DNA from: DASXMT01 sp963812965 | Lineage (GTDB): Bacteria > Actinomycetota > Acidimicrobiia > Acidimicrobiales > RAAP-2 | DNA: 64,000 bases | Direction of reading: 5' to 3' | Assembly: GCA_963812965.1 (NCBI GenBank) | Contig: CAWEXG010000007.1 | Coordinates: forward strand, 1-64,000 | Shown: positions 1-9,358 of the stretch, piece by piece | Layout: every line of letters begins with the position of its first letter | How positions within the stretch are numbered: the stretch's first letter is position 1 | Translations under genes and position numbers: made by a program | Notes under the pieces: model-generated | What the model was told of the DNA's origin: nothing | The model's input: the letters and a program-made list of their open reading frames with translations, nothing else | The model's database searches: none

Positions 1-251
1 CTCCGTGGCGGCCGCGACCTTGGGCGTGTGGACCTTCCTCGCGGGCTTCGGTTTCGGTGGGTGCAGAAGTTCCTCCAACGGCACCGTCCGGTCGTGGGCC
101 GCGCCGGCGACCGCTATCGGTTTGGCGATAACGAACACGTTGCACGCCGTTGGCCTGCACGGCATCCAAACCAGTTCCGTGATCTCGGTCACGAGACTCG
201 TGGGACTGTTGGTTGCGGCGTCCGATGCTGGCCCGCGCCACGGCGGGATGA

Positions 252-614
252 GCGCGGACCAGGAGCCGTCGGGGCTTTCGGTCCCGGCGCCTGCTGCTGA
301 CCTTCCGGCTGGACCAAGAGCAACGACAGCGCCTGCGGGCCCGCCTGGCCCGCGAGGGGCGCACCATGTCCGAGGTGGTGACGCACGGCCTGCGGCAGTA
401 CGTGCAGCGCACACGGCACCCCGACGGTGCGGGCCGGCCGGGCACCAAGCCACCGGCGTCAGACCCTGGCGGCCTGGTGCTGCCCGATCGCGTCGCGGCC
501 TGGCTGCGCGAGCTCCGCTCGTCGGGGCGCAGCGAGCTGCTCGTCGGCGACGCTGGCCGCCCTGATTCGAGCGGTCTCTGGATGCCACCGGGAACGACAA
601 CACCGAGTCGCTGA
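252..614 (+). pseudogene. Ribbon-helix-helix (mobilisation-type) protein remnant
   Basis: The frame is open from 252 and has an internal ATG at 366. The segment from about 291 to 405 encodes LLLTFRLDQEQRQRLRARL followed by REGRTMSEVVTHGLRQYV. This is the beta strand, helix, helix pattern of CopG/Arc or MobC-like ribbon-helix-helix proteins. No good start codon lies in this frame; an ATG at 248 in the neighbouring frame would need a shift. After about 480 the reading may move to another frame (SATLAALIRAVS at about 538-575). The gene therefore looks decayed. Bases 1-250 show no recognisable protein. The family call is from pattern only. It suggests that a plasmid-derived or conjugative remnant abuts the ATPase fragment downstream. 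Confidence 0.35.
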
Positions 615-2188
615 CGCTGGGACTGGTCTGCAACGAGGCCATCATTTCCGACGGCCTTCCCGTCGGTGGGAATGCCTTGGATCAGGCCTTATGGTCCGCA
701 ATGGGAACGGGACGGGAGGCTGAGCGAGCTGAAGCCAACAGCTACCAACGGCAGAGCATTCTGCCTTTTGACCACGAGCGGCAGATGGCATCGGTGCTGG
801 TCAACGATGCACACGGTCGATCGATCGTGATCAGCAAGGGTGCACCCGAAGCGATACTGAGCCGATGCACCGGGGTCCCAGCTGCAGCCGGGAAAGTGCT
901 CGAAACCCTTTTTTCCGCAGGATCCCGAGTGGTGGCAGTGTCGAGTCGCCCGGCTGGTGACGTGGCAGAACTCACCGTCCAGGGCGAAACCGGGATGGGG
1001 CTGGCGGGCTTCCTTACTTTCGCCGACCGGCCGAAGAGTGACGCCGGTGCCGCGATTGCCCAGCTCGGTCAACTGGGTGTGGAGGTCAAGGTCATCACCG
1101 GAGACAACGGACTGGTGGCGGCAAAGGTTTGCGCCGATATTGGGCTGGCAAACAGGGGTGTCCTGAGCGGCAAAGAGATCGGCTCGCTCGATGATGATCA
1201 GCTGTCAATGGCCATCGACAAGACGACGGTGTTCGCTCGGATCGGGCCTGATGAGAAGTCGCGCATTATCAAAGTGGCACGACGGTCCGGCAAGGACGTG
1301 GCATACCTGGGCGATGGAGTGAACGATGCAGTGGCGTTGCATCACGCCGATGTGGGTATCTCCGTCGATTCGGGAACCGATGTGGCCAAGGACGCCGCTG
1401 ACGTTGTCCTCCTCGACAAAGACCTTGGCGTCCTGGCCGATGGGGTGATGGAAGGGCGCCGCATCTTCGCCAACACCATGAAGTACGTCCTGATGGCCAC
1501 CTCATCGAACTTCGGCAACATGTTCAGTGCCGCCGGGGCATCACTGTTTCTTTCGTTCCTGCCGATGCTGCCATCGCAGATTCTCCTCAATAACCTGCTC
1601 TACAACACAGGGCAGCTGGTGATACCGACGGACCATGTGGACGTCGAAGCCTTGGCCCGGCCCGCGGCATGGGACATGAAGTTCATCCGACGGTTCATGT
1701 CCGTGTTCGGCCCCGTGAGCTCGATCTTCGACTTTCTCACCTTTTGGGTCATGCTGTCCGTGCTGAACGCTGGCCACAGCGAATTCCGAACCGGATGGTT
1801 TGTCGAATCGATTGCCACTCAGACGCTGGTCGTCTACGTGATCCGGACCAGACGAGTGCCATTCTTCAAGAGTCGACCGAGCCTGCCCATGCTCTTGGTG
1901 CCGACGGGGGCCGCCATGGTCGGTGCCGTCCTTCCCTACACCGGGGTGGCCCACCTGCTCGGATTCACGCCGCTGCCAACGACATTCTTCTTGCTGCTGT
2001 TTGGCATGGTGGTCGTGTACCTCTGTCTCGTCGAACTGGCCAAGTCACGCTTCTATCGAACCGCGCGGCGCGAACCCAACGGCCAGCGTTGTTGCATCCC
2101 CAGCGGATCGAACGGCGAGTTCGTCGTCGGGCAGCTCGTTTCATGCACTACGCGGTTCGAGGGTCGACGTAGTAGCGGCTGGTGGTGA
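566..2188 (+). pseudogene. MgtA-type P-type ATPase, N-terminal half missing
   Basis: The open frame begins at 566 directly after a stop and encodes only the C-terminal half of a cation-transporting P-type ATPase. Visible are the N domain (TLGLVCNEAIISDGLPVG), the KVITGDN segment, the hinge motif YLGDGVNDAVALHHADVGIS, and FANTMKYVLMATSSNFGN plus five to six C-terminal membrane helices. These match the Mg2+-transporting MgtA branch. Missing are the first membrane helices, the actuator domain (TGE) and the phosphorylated Asp of DKTGT, so the product cannot be an active pump. The usual GDGxNDAPAL is altered (V for P). The first in-frame start-like codon is TTG at 677. The upstream sequence is unrelated, so the break is a rearrangement and not a simple frameshift. 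Confidence 0.85.
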
Positions 2189-2255
2189 CTAGGCCCGGGC
2201 CGCCGAATCGATATCGGGATCCAGTGGATGACGATGTATCGATGATGGCTCCTGC

Positions 2256-3794
2256 TCAGCTGATCCAGCCTCGGACCTTCTTCTTATCGAGGCCGGCCCA
2301 TGCCGAGGGCCATTGGTGCCGCAGCTCTTCTTCTCGTCCATACTGCTGGGCGGTCAGCAGACCGGCTGCAAACCCTGCGGCCGACGACCCGGTCAGTCCC
2401 TGGCGGCGCAGCCACTGGACGGCCACCACCGCATCTTGGTGGTCTCCGAGCACCGTCTGCAACTGCCACACAGCGGCAGCGGTCAGGCGAGCCCGCTCGC
2501 CCATGACGGGGACAGCCATATCGACTGCATACCGGACCTGCTTGGCTGCGATCCGTATCTGGTGCAGCTCGACGTCGCTTGGATGGCCCCCCGCGTGAGC
2601 CGCCCTCCGCTGCAACGCACGCCACGGCTTCCGTACCAGGGGAGGCAAGGACCGACGGGCTGGTTCGGTCACCCTTGGGTGCGGGGACGACCTCTCCGGC
2701 CCACCTGCGAACGGCGGCGTACCGGCAGCGGCGTACAGCTGATCGAGGAGTTCTGAATAACGATCGCTGGCCAATGCCTCTGCCAACTGCCTGCAGGCGA
2801 TCTGTCGTTGGTCGGCCAGGCGCTGTTTGAGCTCGTCGATGCCTTTTGCGTCCTCGGGGAGTGCCGCCCTGGCATCGGTGAGATGGCCGCCCAATACGTC
2901 GGCATCGCGCACCTTTCCAAGTACCTCCCCCAACCATCTGAGCTCGGTACGAATGTGAACCGTCCAATCGGAATTCAGCACAGGACCCAGCGTCTTGAGG
3001 TCTGAGCGCAGCCGCCGGGCCGCGACTCGGCCGTGGTGCACGCTGTGGGTGGGTGGGTCGGAGGGATCGAGACGCAGTCGATAGTCGTGTTCGAGGATGC
3101 CGTCGAGGGCCGCGGCGATGCTGGCTTGGACGACATCCCCCAACAAAGCCTGGTGATCGATCGGTATTCTGTTGTTCCCCGATGCCAACCCAGCCGGCCC
3201 CAGGGCGACGGCGACCTTCGGCTGATTGTCGACGACGGCGCCTGCATGTGTCAGCAGCTTCACGATCCGGCTGAGCCCGCTCTGTCCGTACGGCGTGAGT
3301 TCGACCTCGATCTGGCGGAACCGGGTCCCGTCCCTTGGGCCACCAATCACGGCGACTGTATCGTCGTCGAATTCCCCCCATTGTGTGCCGTGAGTGTCGT
3401 TCAGACCCAAACGGTGCCTGGTGGTCACCAATTCAACCAATCGGTCGAGCGTTGATCCACGCACCAGTCCTCGGAGGATGGCGGCTGCCTCGGCCGGGAG
3501 GCTCTCCCGGCTTCCCGGCCAGGTGAGCTCGGTCCGGTCCAGCGTCGGGCCGGATCCAGCGGCAGGCAACTTCAAGGTCCAGTCGCCAGCCCCAGCGTGC
3601 TCGCCAGTCCGGTAGCGAAGGGTGATGCCCTGGACCCAGAGCCGAAGGTCGGCAGTGTCGAGGTACCGCGCTCGCAGCTCTTGGTCCGCCAGGGAGAAAG
3701 TGCCCCTGGACCCCTTGACGAGATCAGGCAGAACAAATTCCAGGTCGACTAGGAACTTCACCTCACGCTCGACTCCCTCAGTCTTGCATGGCAT
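2256..3794 (-). CDS. CYTH and CHAD domain protein
   Basis: A 512-residue protein with two domains linked to polyphosphate and organic phosphate chemistry. The N-terminal CYTH (triphosphate tunnel) domain opens with EREVKFLVD, the ExExK signature that binds metal and triphosphate, and continues with charged strands such as LRYRTGEH, WTLKLP and RQIEVELTP. The C-terminal half is a CHAD helical domain with conserved histidines: HSVHHGRVAARRLRSDLK and, near the end, HQIRIAAKQVRYAVD and LGDHQDA. I chose the ATG at 3794 because it has GAGAGGG about 9 bases upstream and puts EREVK near the N terminus; the frame is open to 3947. It is transcribed alone. CHAD domains are known to bind polyphosphate; the reaction here is not known. 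Confidence 0.9.
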   Translation of the reverse strand: MPCKTEGVEREVKFLVDLEFVLPDLVKGSRGTFSLADQELRARYLDTADLRLWVQGITLRYRTGEHAGAGDWTLKLPAAGSGPTLDRTELTWPGSRESLPAEAAAILRGLVRGSTLDRLVELVTTRHRLGLNDTHGTQWGEFDDDTVAVIGGPRDGTRFRQIEVELTPYGQSGLSRIVKLLTHAGAVVDNQPKVAVALGPAGLASGNNRIPIDHQALLGDVVQASIAAALDGILEHDYRLRLDPSDPPTHSVHHGRVAARRLRSDLKTLGPVLNSDWTVHIRTELRWLGEVLGKVRDADVLGGHLTDARAALPEDAKGIDELKQRLADQRQIACRQLAEALASDRYSELLDQLYAAAGTPPFAGGPERSSPHPRVTEPARRSLPPLVRKPWRALQRRAAHAGGHPSDVELHQIRIAAKQVRYAVDMAVPVMGERARLTAAAVWQLQTVLGDHQDAVVAVQWLRRQGLTGSSAAGFAAGLLTAQQYGREEELRHQWPSAWAGLDKKKVRGWIS

Positions 3795-4195
3795 GGACAC
3801 GCCCTCTCGGTCATGTGGCTTCATCAGGCACCTGGTCCATTCTCGTCCCGGCGCTTCCAGATCTTCGATTGTTCGCGGTGCATCGGGTCGGTGCGTGCCA
3901 CGTTCAGCGATCTGCCGTTTATCGAACCGTTCCGATGCTGTCGACATATGGCTCCACCATGGTGCCCTGGTGGTTCAGATCTCACTTTGGAGGAGTTGTG
4001 CCTGATGCATTAGGGCCAAAGGTCCTTGCGCCAGATAAGCTGCTCAGACTGCGGGGTCGAAACTCTCGAAAAGGTGTCGCAATGCAGTGGTCGCGGATCG
4101 GGCCCCATTCAGTCAGTCGTTTGCAGGCAGCCGAATCGGTCATAAGGCGGCGGCACACGACGCATGGAGAGCGCCCTTCTCAGTAGGAATGCGGT
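3795..4195. other. Intergenic region without recognised gene
   Basis: About 400 bases between the CYTH-CHAD gene and the small minus-strand pair. Several short open frames cross it, but none shows a recognisable domain or a convincing ribosome binding site. It should contain the promoter of the CYTH-CHAD gene. Confidence 0.5.
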
Positions 4196-4528
4196 TTACA
4201 CCGCAGAGCGACGGGCAATGGCCAGCAGCTCATCAACGACTCGCTCCTGGGTGAGTTCGGAAAGCTGCCAATGTCCCACTGGTCCACTGCGCTTTCCGCC
4301 TGCTCCACGCCACATGTCTCCTTCAGATACCTCGATATCCCGTTCGGCAACATTGGCCTCGAGTTGTAGATAGGGTTCGCGATCAGACCTAGGCTCGCCC
4401 ACGAGCTCACCGTTCAGGGACATCCACACGATCACACTCGGGTGTCGAAATCGGGCCTCGCCGCCCGGGTGCTCCTCGATGGCGCCTCCGCCCCCATGGG
4501 TGGTCAAGTGCTCGACTACAAGTTCCAT
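4196..4528 (-). CDS. Hypothetical protein, second gene of a coupled pair
   Basis: A 110-residue acidic, soluble protein starting MELVVEHLTTHGGGGA. I do not recognise a family. It has no signal peptide or membrane segment, and the C terminus ends in a short helix (LTQERVVDELLAIARR). Its ATG at 4528 lies inside the end of the upstream gene (13-base overlap), so the two are probably translationally coupled. Nothing in the sequence gives a function. Confidence 0.5.
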   Translation of the reverse strand: MELVVEHLTTHGGGGAIEEHPGGEARFRHPSVIVWMSLNGELVGEPRSDREPYLQLEANVAERDIEVSEGDMWRGAGGKRSGPVGHWQLSELTQERVVDELLAIARRSAV

Positions 4529-4914
4529 GGCTGGTCGGACTTGGGATCGACAGACTTCTTGAATGCGGTCAAGAACGCTTCTTTCTCCTCGCGTTCCTCT
4601 TCGCTTCGATCAGCTTCTTGCCGGTCGCGTTCAGCGACTTGCGTCAATACTTGATCGAAGCTTCCCAGCAGGTCGTCCCAACCCATCTTCTCTGGGCGCG
4701 GGTACGTTCGACTGAGGGGCGACAGCTGACGCCAGGGAAGCGAGACGCTTGGATTCCATGGGTGCTCCGGTCTCCTTGCCGCAAGATTTGGTGTCGGAAT
4801 ATGTGCGGCAACGGTATACGCCATTATGCCCATGAGCTCTTGAAGCGGCAGTCGCCAGCGGGCGCCCGTTATCCTCACCCCACGCCACGATACGACCTCG
4901 GGCCCATCCGGCAT
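4516..4914 (-). CDS. Hypothetical protein divergent from the sulfur cluster
   Basis: A 132-residue protein starting MPDGPEVVSWRGVRI at 4914; the frame stays open to 5148, but that extension would run through the 4941-4992 palindrome. The first part is mixed and the last 60 residues are a highly charged helix (DRQEADRSEEEREEKEAF), possibly coiled coil. No family is recognised. It reads away from the methyltransferase and sulfur genes with the palindrome in between, so it may share their regulation. The start is uncertain because no clear ribosome binding site is seen. Confidence 0.45.
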   Translation of the reverse strand: MPDGPEVVSWRGVRITGARWRLPLQELMGIMAYTVAAHIPTPNLAARRPEHPWNPSVSLPWRQLSPLSRTYPRPEKMGWDDLLGSFDQVLTQVAERDRQEADRSEEEREEKEAFLTAFKKSVDPKSDQPWNL

Positions 4915-4940
4915 GCTCGGACTGGAAAAGTGAATTTCGT

Positions 4941-4992
4941 TGTGACCCCCGCCAGTATATACCCCCCTGGGTATATACTGGCGGGGGTCACA
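4941..4992. promoter_or_regulatory. 52-bp perfect palindrome, CsoR/CstR-type operator
   Basis: The left arm 4941-4964 and right arm 4969-4992 are exact reverse complements (24 bp each) around a 4-base centre, CCCT. The core reads TACCCCCCTGGGTA, which fits TACCC-N4-GGGTA, the pattern known for operators of the CsoR/RcnR/FrmR/CstR repressor family. A gene of that family lies at 5794. The site sits between divergent genes, about 95 bases before the methyltransferase start and 27 bases before the minus-strand start. An extended cruciform or transcript hairpin is an alternative. Confidence 0.75.
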
Positions 4993-5087
4993 GCCTTCAC
5001 CAGGTTGGGAATGAGGAGTGGGACATGGAACGGGGTACATTCGTCGACCTCCGGAGTCGGCCGGCGAAGCCGGCGAGGAGCGGAAGT

Positions 5088-5727
5088 ATGGATCGGGAAC
5101 AATGGGACCGGCACTACGGGGGCGACGAGCTGGTGTGGACGAGCGCACCCAATCGGTTCCTGGTGTCGGAGGTTGCCGCCCTCCCGCCGGGGCGGGCCGT
5201 CGACCTGGCGTGTGGCGAAGGTCGCAATGCCATCTGGCTGGCCGAACGAGGCTGGACGGTCACAGGGGTGGACTTCTCGCCGGTCGGACTGGCCAAGGCC
5301 CAGCGCCTGGCGGACTCGCGCCAAGTGCACGCGCGATGGGTCGAGTCGGCCATCCAGGAGTGGAGCGCCCCCGCAAGACGGATTCGATCTGGTGGCCGTC
5401 TTCTATCTGCAGCTTCCCCAGCCCGAACGGTCAGCCGCACTGGCCATGGCCGGGGCGGCGGTTGCTCCTGGTGGAATCCTGCTCGTCGTAGGCCACGATC
5501 ACGACAATTCGACCAGAGGGTTCGGTGGGCCGCCCGACGACACCGTTCTCTACGCCGTGGAGGACGTGACCGATGCGGCCGCCGCCGCTGGGCTCGTTGT
5601 GGAACGTGCCGAACAGGTGGTCCGCCCGGTTGACACTGGATCTGGAAGTCATCGGGCAATTGACCAGTTGGTCCGGGCAACCGACCGGTTGGGCACGCGT
5701 CGACGTGAGCTGGTGGTCGAAGGTTGA
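5088..5727 (+). pseudogene. Class I SAM-dependent methyltransferase (one frameshift)
   Basis: Read with one shift near 5370, this gives about 212 residues of a small TehB-like class I methyltransferase. The N-terminal part in the first frame has MDREQWDRHYGG, then motif I AVDLACGEGRNAIWLAERG and VTGVDFSPVGLAKAQ. The C-terminal part in the second frame has GFDLVAVFYLQLPQPER and GGILLVVGHDHDN. The frames join around a run of C at 5369-5375 (one extra base). The ATG at 5088 is chosen because GAGGAGCGGA precedes it. All motifs are intact. The substrate is unknown; its place between the palindrome and the sulfur genes allows a role in thiol or other small-molecule methylation, but that is inference. 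Confidence 0.75.
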
Positions 5728-5793
5728 TGGCGACGCTCTGTAGCCAAGATCGAGCACGAACAGGGGACCGAAGTGGTTGAGGAAGGATAAGCG

Positions 5794-6064
5794 ATGGAGC
5801 TTGGCCAAGATGTTGTCGACGATGTGCAAAAGCGCCTGAGGCGCATCGCCGGGCAGGTTCAAGGCGTGGAACGCATGCTGGTCGAGGGTCGGGAATGCCG
5901 AGAGGTGGTGGCCCAGTTGTCTGCGGCCACTAAGGCTCTCGAGCAGGCCGGGTTCAAGCTGGTCGCGGTCAGGTCTCGTCTATTGCGTGGAGCACCCCGA
6001 ACAGGCGGAGGCGGACGGCTACGCGATCGAAGAAGTCCAACGTATGTTCATGAAGCTGGCGTGA
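5794..6064 (+). pseudogene. CsoR/CstR-family transcriptional repressor (one frameshift)
   Basis: About 90 residues of the all-helical DUF156 repressor family: KRLRRIAGQVQGVERMLVEG is the typical helix 1 to 2 region. A good GAGGAAGG precedes the ATG at 5794. The frame shifts near 5970 (one extra base) and then continues as LVYCVEHPEQAEADGYA to a stop at 6062-6064. Two conserved cysteines are present (GREC near residue 32 and VYC near residue 62). The copper-ligand His usual in CsoR, four residues before the second Cys, is replaced by Gly. Loss of that His with both Cys retained is the pattern of persulfide-sensing CstR, not copper-sensing CsoR. Its neighbours are sulfide and persulfide enzymes, which agrees. 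Confidence 0.8.
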
Positions 6065-6074
6065 GAGGGCAGTC

Positions 6075-6233
6075 ATGTGTCGAGCGGTGAAGTGCAAGCA
6101 ATGCGGCAAGTCTTCGTGGGAGGGATGTGGTGCCCATGCCGATCAGGTACTCGGCAAGCTTCCGAATAACCAACGGTGCCAGTGCCGTGAGGCCGGTGTC
6201 GCGACCGCCACGGCGGAAGTCCTGGTTCACCCA
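6075..6233 (+). CDS. Small Cys-rich zinc-ribbon-like protein
   Basis: The ATG at 6075 (GAGAGGG just upstream) starts MCRAVKCKQCGKSSWEGCG, followed by a conserved AHADQVLGKLP and QRCQC. The pattern CxxC, then C, then a terminal CxC suggests a small metal-binding protein of about 45-50 residues, as occurs widely in Actinobacteria. In the given sequence the frame has no stop and runs straight into the next gene; given the many indels here, a stop has probably been lost by a small error, so the end coordinate is only a boundary. The function is unknown. Confidence 0.5.
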
Positions 6234-7916
6234 GTGAGTGTCGCCCCTGTCCCTGATCATCGGACCAAGCACGTCGTCATCGTGGGTGGCGTGGCCGGAG
6301 GGATGTCGACGGCGACTCGACTCCGCCGCCTCGACGCCGAGTCACCATCACCGTGATCGAGCGGTCGGGCCATGTCTCCTTCGCCAATTGCGGCTTGCCC
6401 TACTTCGTCGGTGGGCTGATCGAAGAGGAGGACGACCTGACTCTCCAGACTCCTGAGCAGCTCTTCGACCGGTTCCGGCTCGATGTCCGGGTCGACGAGG
6501 AGGTGGTTGCCATCGACCGGGACGCCCATGGCGTCACCACCACGCTCGACGATGCACGGGCGAGGACCGTGACGTTCCCTACGACAAGCTGGTGCTAAGC
6601 ATGGGCGCGGCCCCTGTGCGTCCGCCCATCCCCGGATACGAGAGGGTGCGCACGCTACGCACCGTCGAGGACGCGGCTCGGCTCGCTTCCGACGTCGACG
6701 TCGCCCCGACCACCGCCGTTGTCATCGGGGCCGGCTTCATCGGCCTGGAGATGGCCGAGAACCTCGCCGGCCAGGGAATCGACGTCACCATCGTGGAGGC
6801 AACCCCCCAGGTGCTCCCTCCGCTCGATCCCGAGCTGGCCGTTCTGGTGAGCGACGAGCTCTCCGCTCACGGTGTCCACGTCGAGACGGGGGCCAGCTGA
6901 CCTCGGTCGAAGAAGGGACGGTCACCCTAGCCGACGGCCGGGTCATCCCCGCAGACCTGGTGGTCGGGGCCATCGGAGTCCGTCCCGACGTCTTGTTGGC
7001 GGAGGCGGCCGGCCTGGATCTGGGGCCGAGCGGAGGGATCTTGGTCAACGAGGCGAACCAGACCAACGATCCCGACATCTACGCGGTCGGCGATGCGGTC
7101 GAGAAGCCCGATGCCGTCTCGCATGCCACGTCGCTCATCGCCTTGGCCAATGTGGCCAACCGTCAGGGTCGGCGGGTGGCCGACCATATTGCCGGGCGAC
7201 CGTCGCACCGCGTCGCTTCCTTGGGCACGGCCATCGTCAAGGTGTTCGACGTGGTGGCAGCCACCGTGGGCTGGAACGAGCGTCGACTCCGAGCGGCAGA
7301 CCGTCCCTATCGGGCCATCCACTCACACCCCTTCGACCACGCCACCTACTACCCGGGAGCGACGCGAATGGCGATGAAGCTGCTCTTCGACCCGAATGAC
7401 GGCACCATCCTCGGAGCCCAGGTCGTGGGACGGAACGGGGTCGACAAGCGAATCGACGTGATCGCCACGGCGATGGCAAGCGGCATGACCGCCGATCACC
7501 TGGCCGACCTCGAGCTGGCCTACGCCCCACCCTTCTCGTCGGCCAAGGACCCGGTCAACCTGCTTGGCTACATGGCCGAGAACATCCTGAGTGGTGATTG
7601 CGATGTCGTCGCACCCGACGAGCTCGCCACGCTCATCGACGCGGGGTGGTCCCTGATCGATGTCCGCAGCCAAGCAGAGTACGAACGGGGAGCAATCCCC
7701 AGATCGACGAACGTGCCGATCGACTCGATGCGGGACCATCTCGACGAAGTGGGCAACGGCCCTGTAGTCGTGTACTGCGAGGTCGGCCAGCGTGGGCACA
7801 CGGCCACTGCCTTGCTCCACGAGCTCGGCTTCGAGGCCCGCAACCTCGACGGCGGTTACCAGACGTGGATAGCGTCGATGCGAGCGGGTCCTGGCTCAAC
7901 CGGGGCGCCAGCGTGA
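6234..7916 (+). pseudogene. CoA-disulfide reductase with C-terminal rhodanese (three frameshifts)
   Basis: Reading frame changes near 6345, 6590 and 6895 (each equal to one missing base) restore a protein of about 560 residues. In order: FAD Rossmann motif VVIVGGVAGGMSTATRLRR; the redox-active Cys in SFANCGLPYF; NADH-binding AVVIGAGFIGLEMAENL; FAD-contact DIYAVGDAVE; dimerisation domain with YYPGATRMAMKL; and a rhodanese domain ending with the active-site loop VVYCEVGQRGH. This is the CoADR-Rhd architecture, which reduces CoA-persulfide or CoA-disulfide with NAD(P)H. No frame has a stop inside the homologous stretches. The likely start is GTG at 6234. In this context it would process persulfide from the SQR next to it. 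Confidence 0.85.
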
Positions 7917-8084
7917 CCGGTCTCCGAGGGAACGCCTCGGCTCCGGACGGAGGCCACCTCTAGTCTTCACGACTGGGGTGCTCCCGCCTATCTGCGATCC
8001 GATCACCTGGGTGCCCGGCAATCAGCAGATGCATGGGACCTTTGACCCTACCGGCTCGCCCACGGTGAGCGTTGACTGAAACTC

Positions 8085-9331
8085 ATGAGTAAGCGCGTGG
8101 TGATCCTGGGCGGTGGTACCGGTGGGACGTTGACGGCCAATCGGCTCCGTCGTGTCTATCTCGGAGGAGGAGACGGACATCACAGTCATCGACCAGGACG
8201 ATCGCCACGTCTACCAACCGGGTCTGCTCTTCGTCCCCTTCGGGCTGGCCCCCCCGAGGACATCGTGCGACCGAGGGGGCGCCAGATCCACGACGGCATC
8301 GGCTACGTCAAAGCGCGATCGACCACGTCGATATCGAGACCAACCAGGTCTACCCTCGAGGACGGATCGAGCCTCGGCTATGACGTGCTGGTCGTCGCAA
8401 CCGGTGCGGTGCTCGTACCTGAGGAGACCGAGGGCTTGACCGGCGCCGGTTGGATGGAGAAGGTCTTCACCTTCTACTCACTCGAGGGTGCGGCCGCGCT
8501 GGAGGCGGCCTTGGCCACCTTCGACGGTGGCCGGGTCGTCGTCAACGTGGTCGACATGCCCATCAAGTGCCCGGTGGCGCCGCTCGAGTTCTGTTTCCTG
8601 GCCGACTGGTACTTCCAGGAGCGGGGCATCCGTGACCGGGTCGCAACTGACCTACGTGACACCTCTGGACGGTGCCTTCACCAAGCCGGTGGCGTCCGAT
8701 CGGCTCGGCGGGATGCTGGCCGACAAGGGCATCGAGCTCGTGACCGAGTTCAACACGGGCGAGGTCGACGGGAGCGGACGGCCAGCTCATCGCGCTACGA
8801 CGGACGCGAGGTGGGCTTCGACCTGGCCGTCGTCATTCCGCTCCACGGCGGCGCTGCCTACGTCGGTCGGTCGCCGGGTCTGGGCGACGAGCTGAACTTC
8901 GTCCCGACCGACGAGCACACGCTCCAGTCCAAGGCCGCGCCGAACGTCTTCGTGATCGGCGACGCCGCCGAATGTCCCGGCTTCGAAGGCCGGGTCGGTC
9001 ACCCATTTCGAGGGCGAGGTCCTGGTCGAGAACGTCCGCCGCTATCCTGGCAGGCAGAGCCACTCGATCCGAGCTTCGACGGCCACACCAACTGCTTCAT
9101 CGAGACCGGATTCCACAAGGCCCTGCTCATCGACTTCAACTACGACACCGAGCCGCTGCCCGGACACTATCCGAGCGAGCGTCGGGCTGCCGTTGCTGAA
9201 CGAGTCCCGGCTCAACCATCTCGGCAAGCTCATGTTCCAGTGGTTCTACTGGCACGGCCTTGCTGCCGGGCCGAGACGTTCCCGGCATCAGCTCGGCCAT
9301 GCCCACCTCCGGGCAAGATGCCCGCTCATAG
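8085..9331 (+). pseudogene. Sulfide:quinone oxidoreductase-like flavoprotein (many frameshifts)
   Basis: Joining several frames gives about 415 residues of an SQR/FCSD-type flavoprotein. It starts MSKRVVILGGGTGGTLTANR (FAD site) and continues ITVIDQDDRHVYQPGLLFV, GYDVLVVATGAVLVPEE, KCPVAPLEFCFLADWYFQER, NVFVIGDAAECPGF and NCFIETGFHKALLIDFNYD. It ends with the membrane-contact type segment KLMFQWFYWHGLLPGRD before the stop at 9329-9331. At least eight single-base shifts are needed, some compensating pairs. The cysteines in KCP, EFC and AEC are candidates for sulfide oxidation. SQR passes electrons from sulfide to the quinone pool; the exact SQR type cannot be set from this damaged reading. A paralogous flavoprotein role is possible. 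Confidence 0.75.
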
Positions 9332-9358
9332 CTGAGCGGATCGAGAAAGGACTGACCA

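Noticed and set aside
5..565. 186-codon open frame at the left edge on the plus strand
   Set aside because: Ala/Pro/Arg-rich with no domain; it crosses the better supported ribbon-helix-helix frame and looks like a GC-driven shadow.
4618..5087. Plus-strand open frame running into the methyltransferase C-terminal frame
   Set aside because: Only its last part (from about 5370) is real methyltransferase sequence; the earlier part is antisense to the small minus-strand gene and crosses the palindrome.
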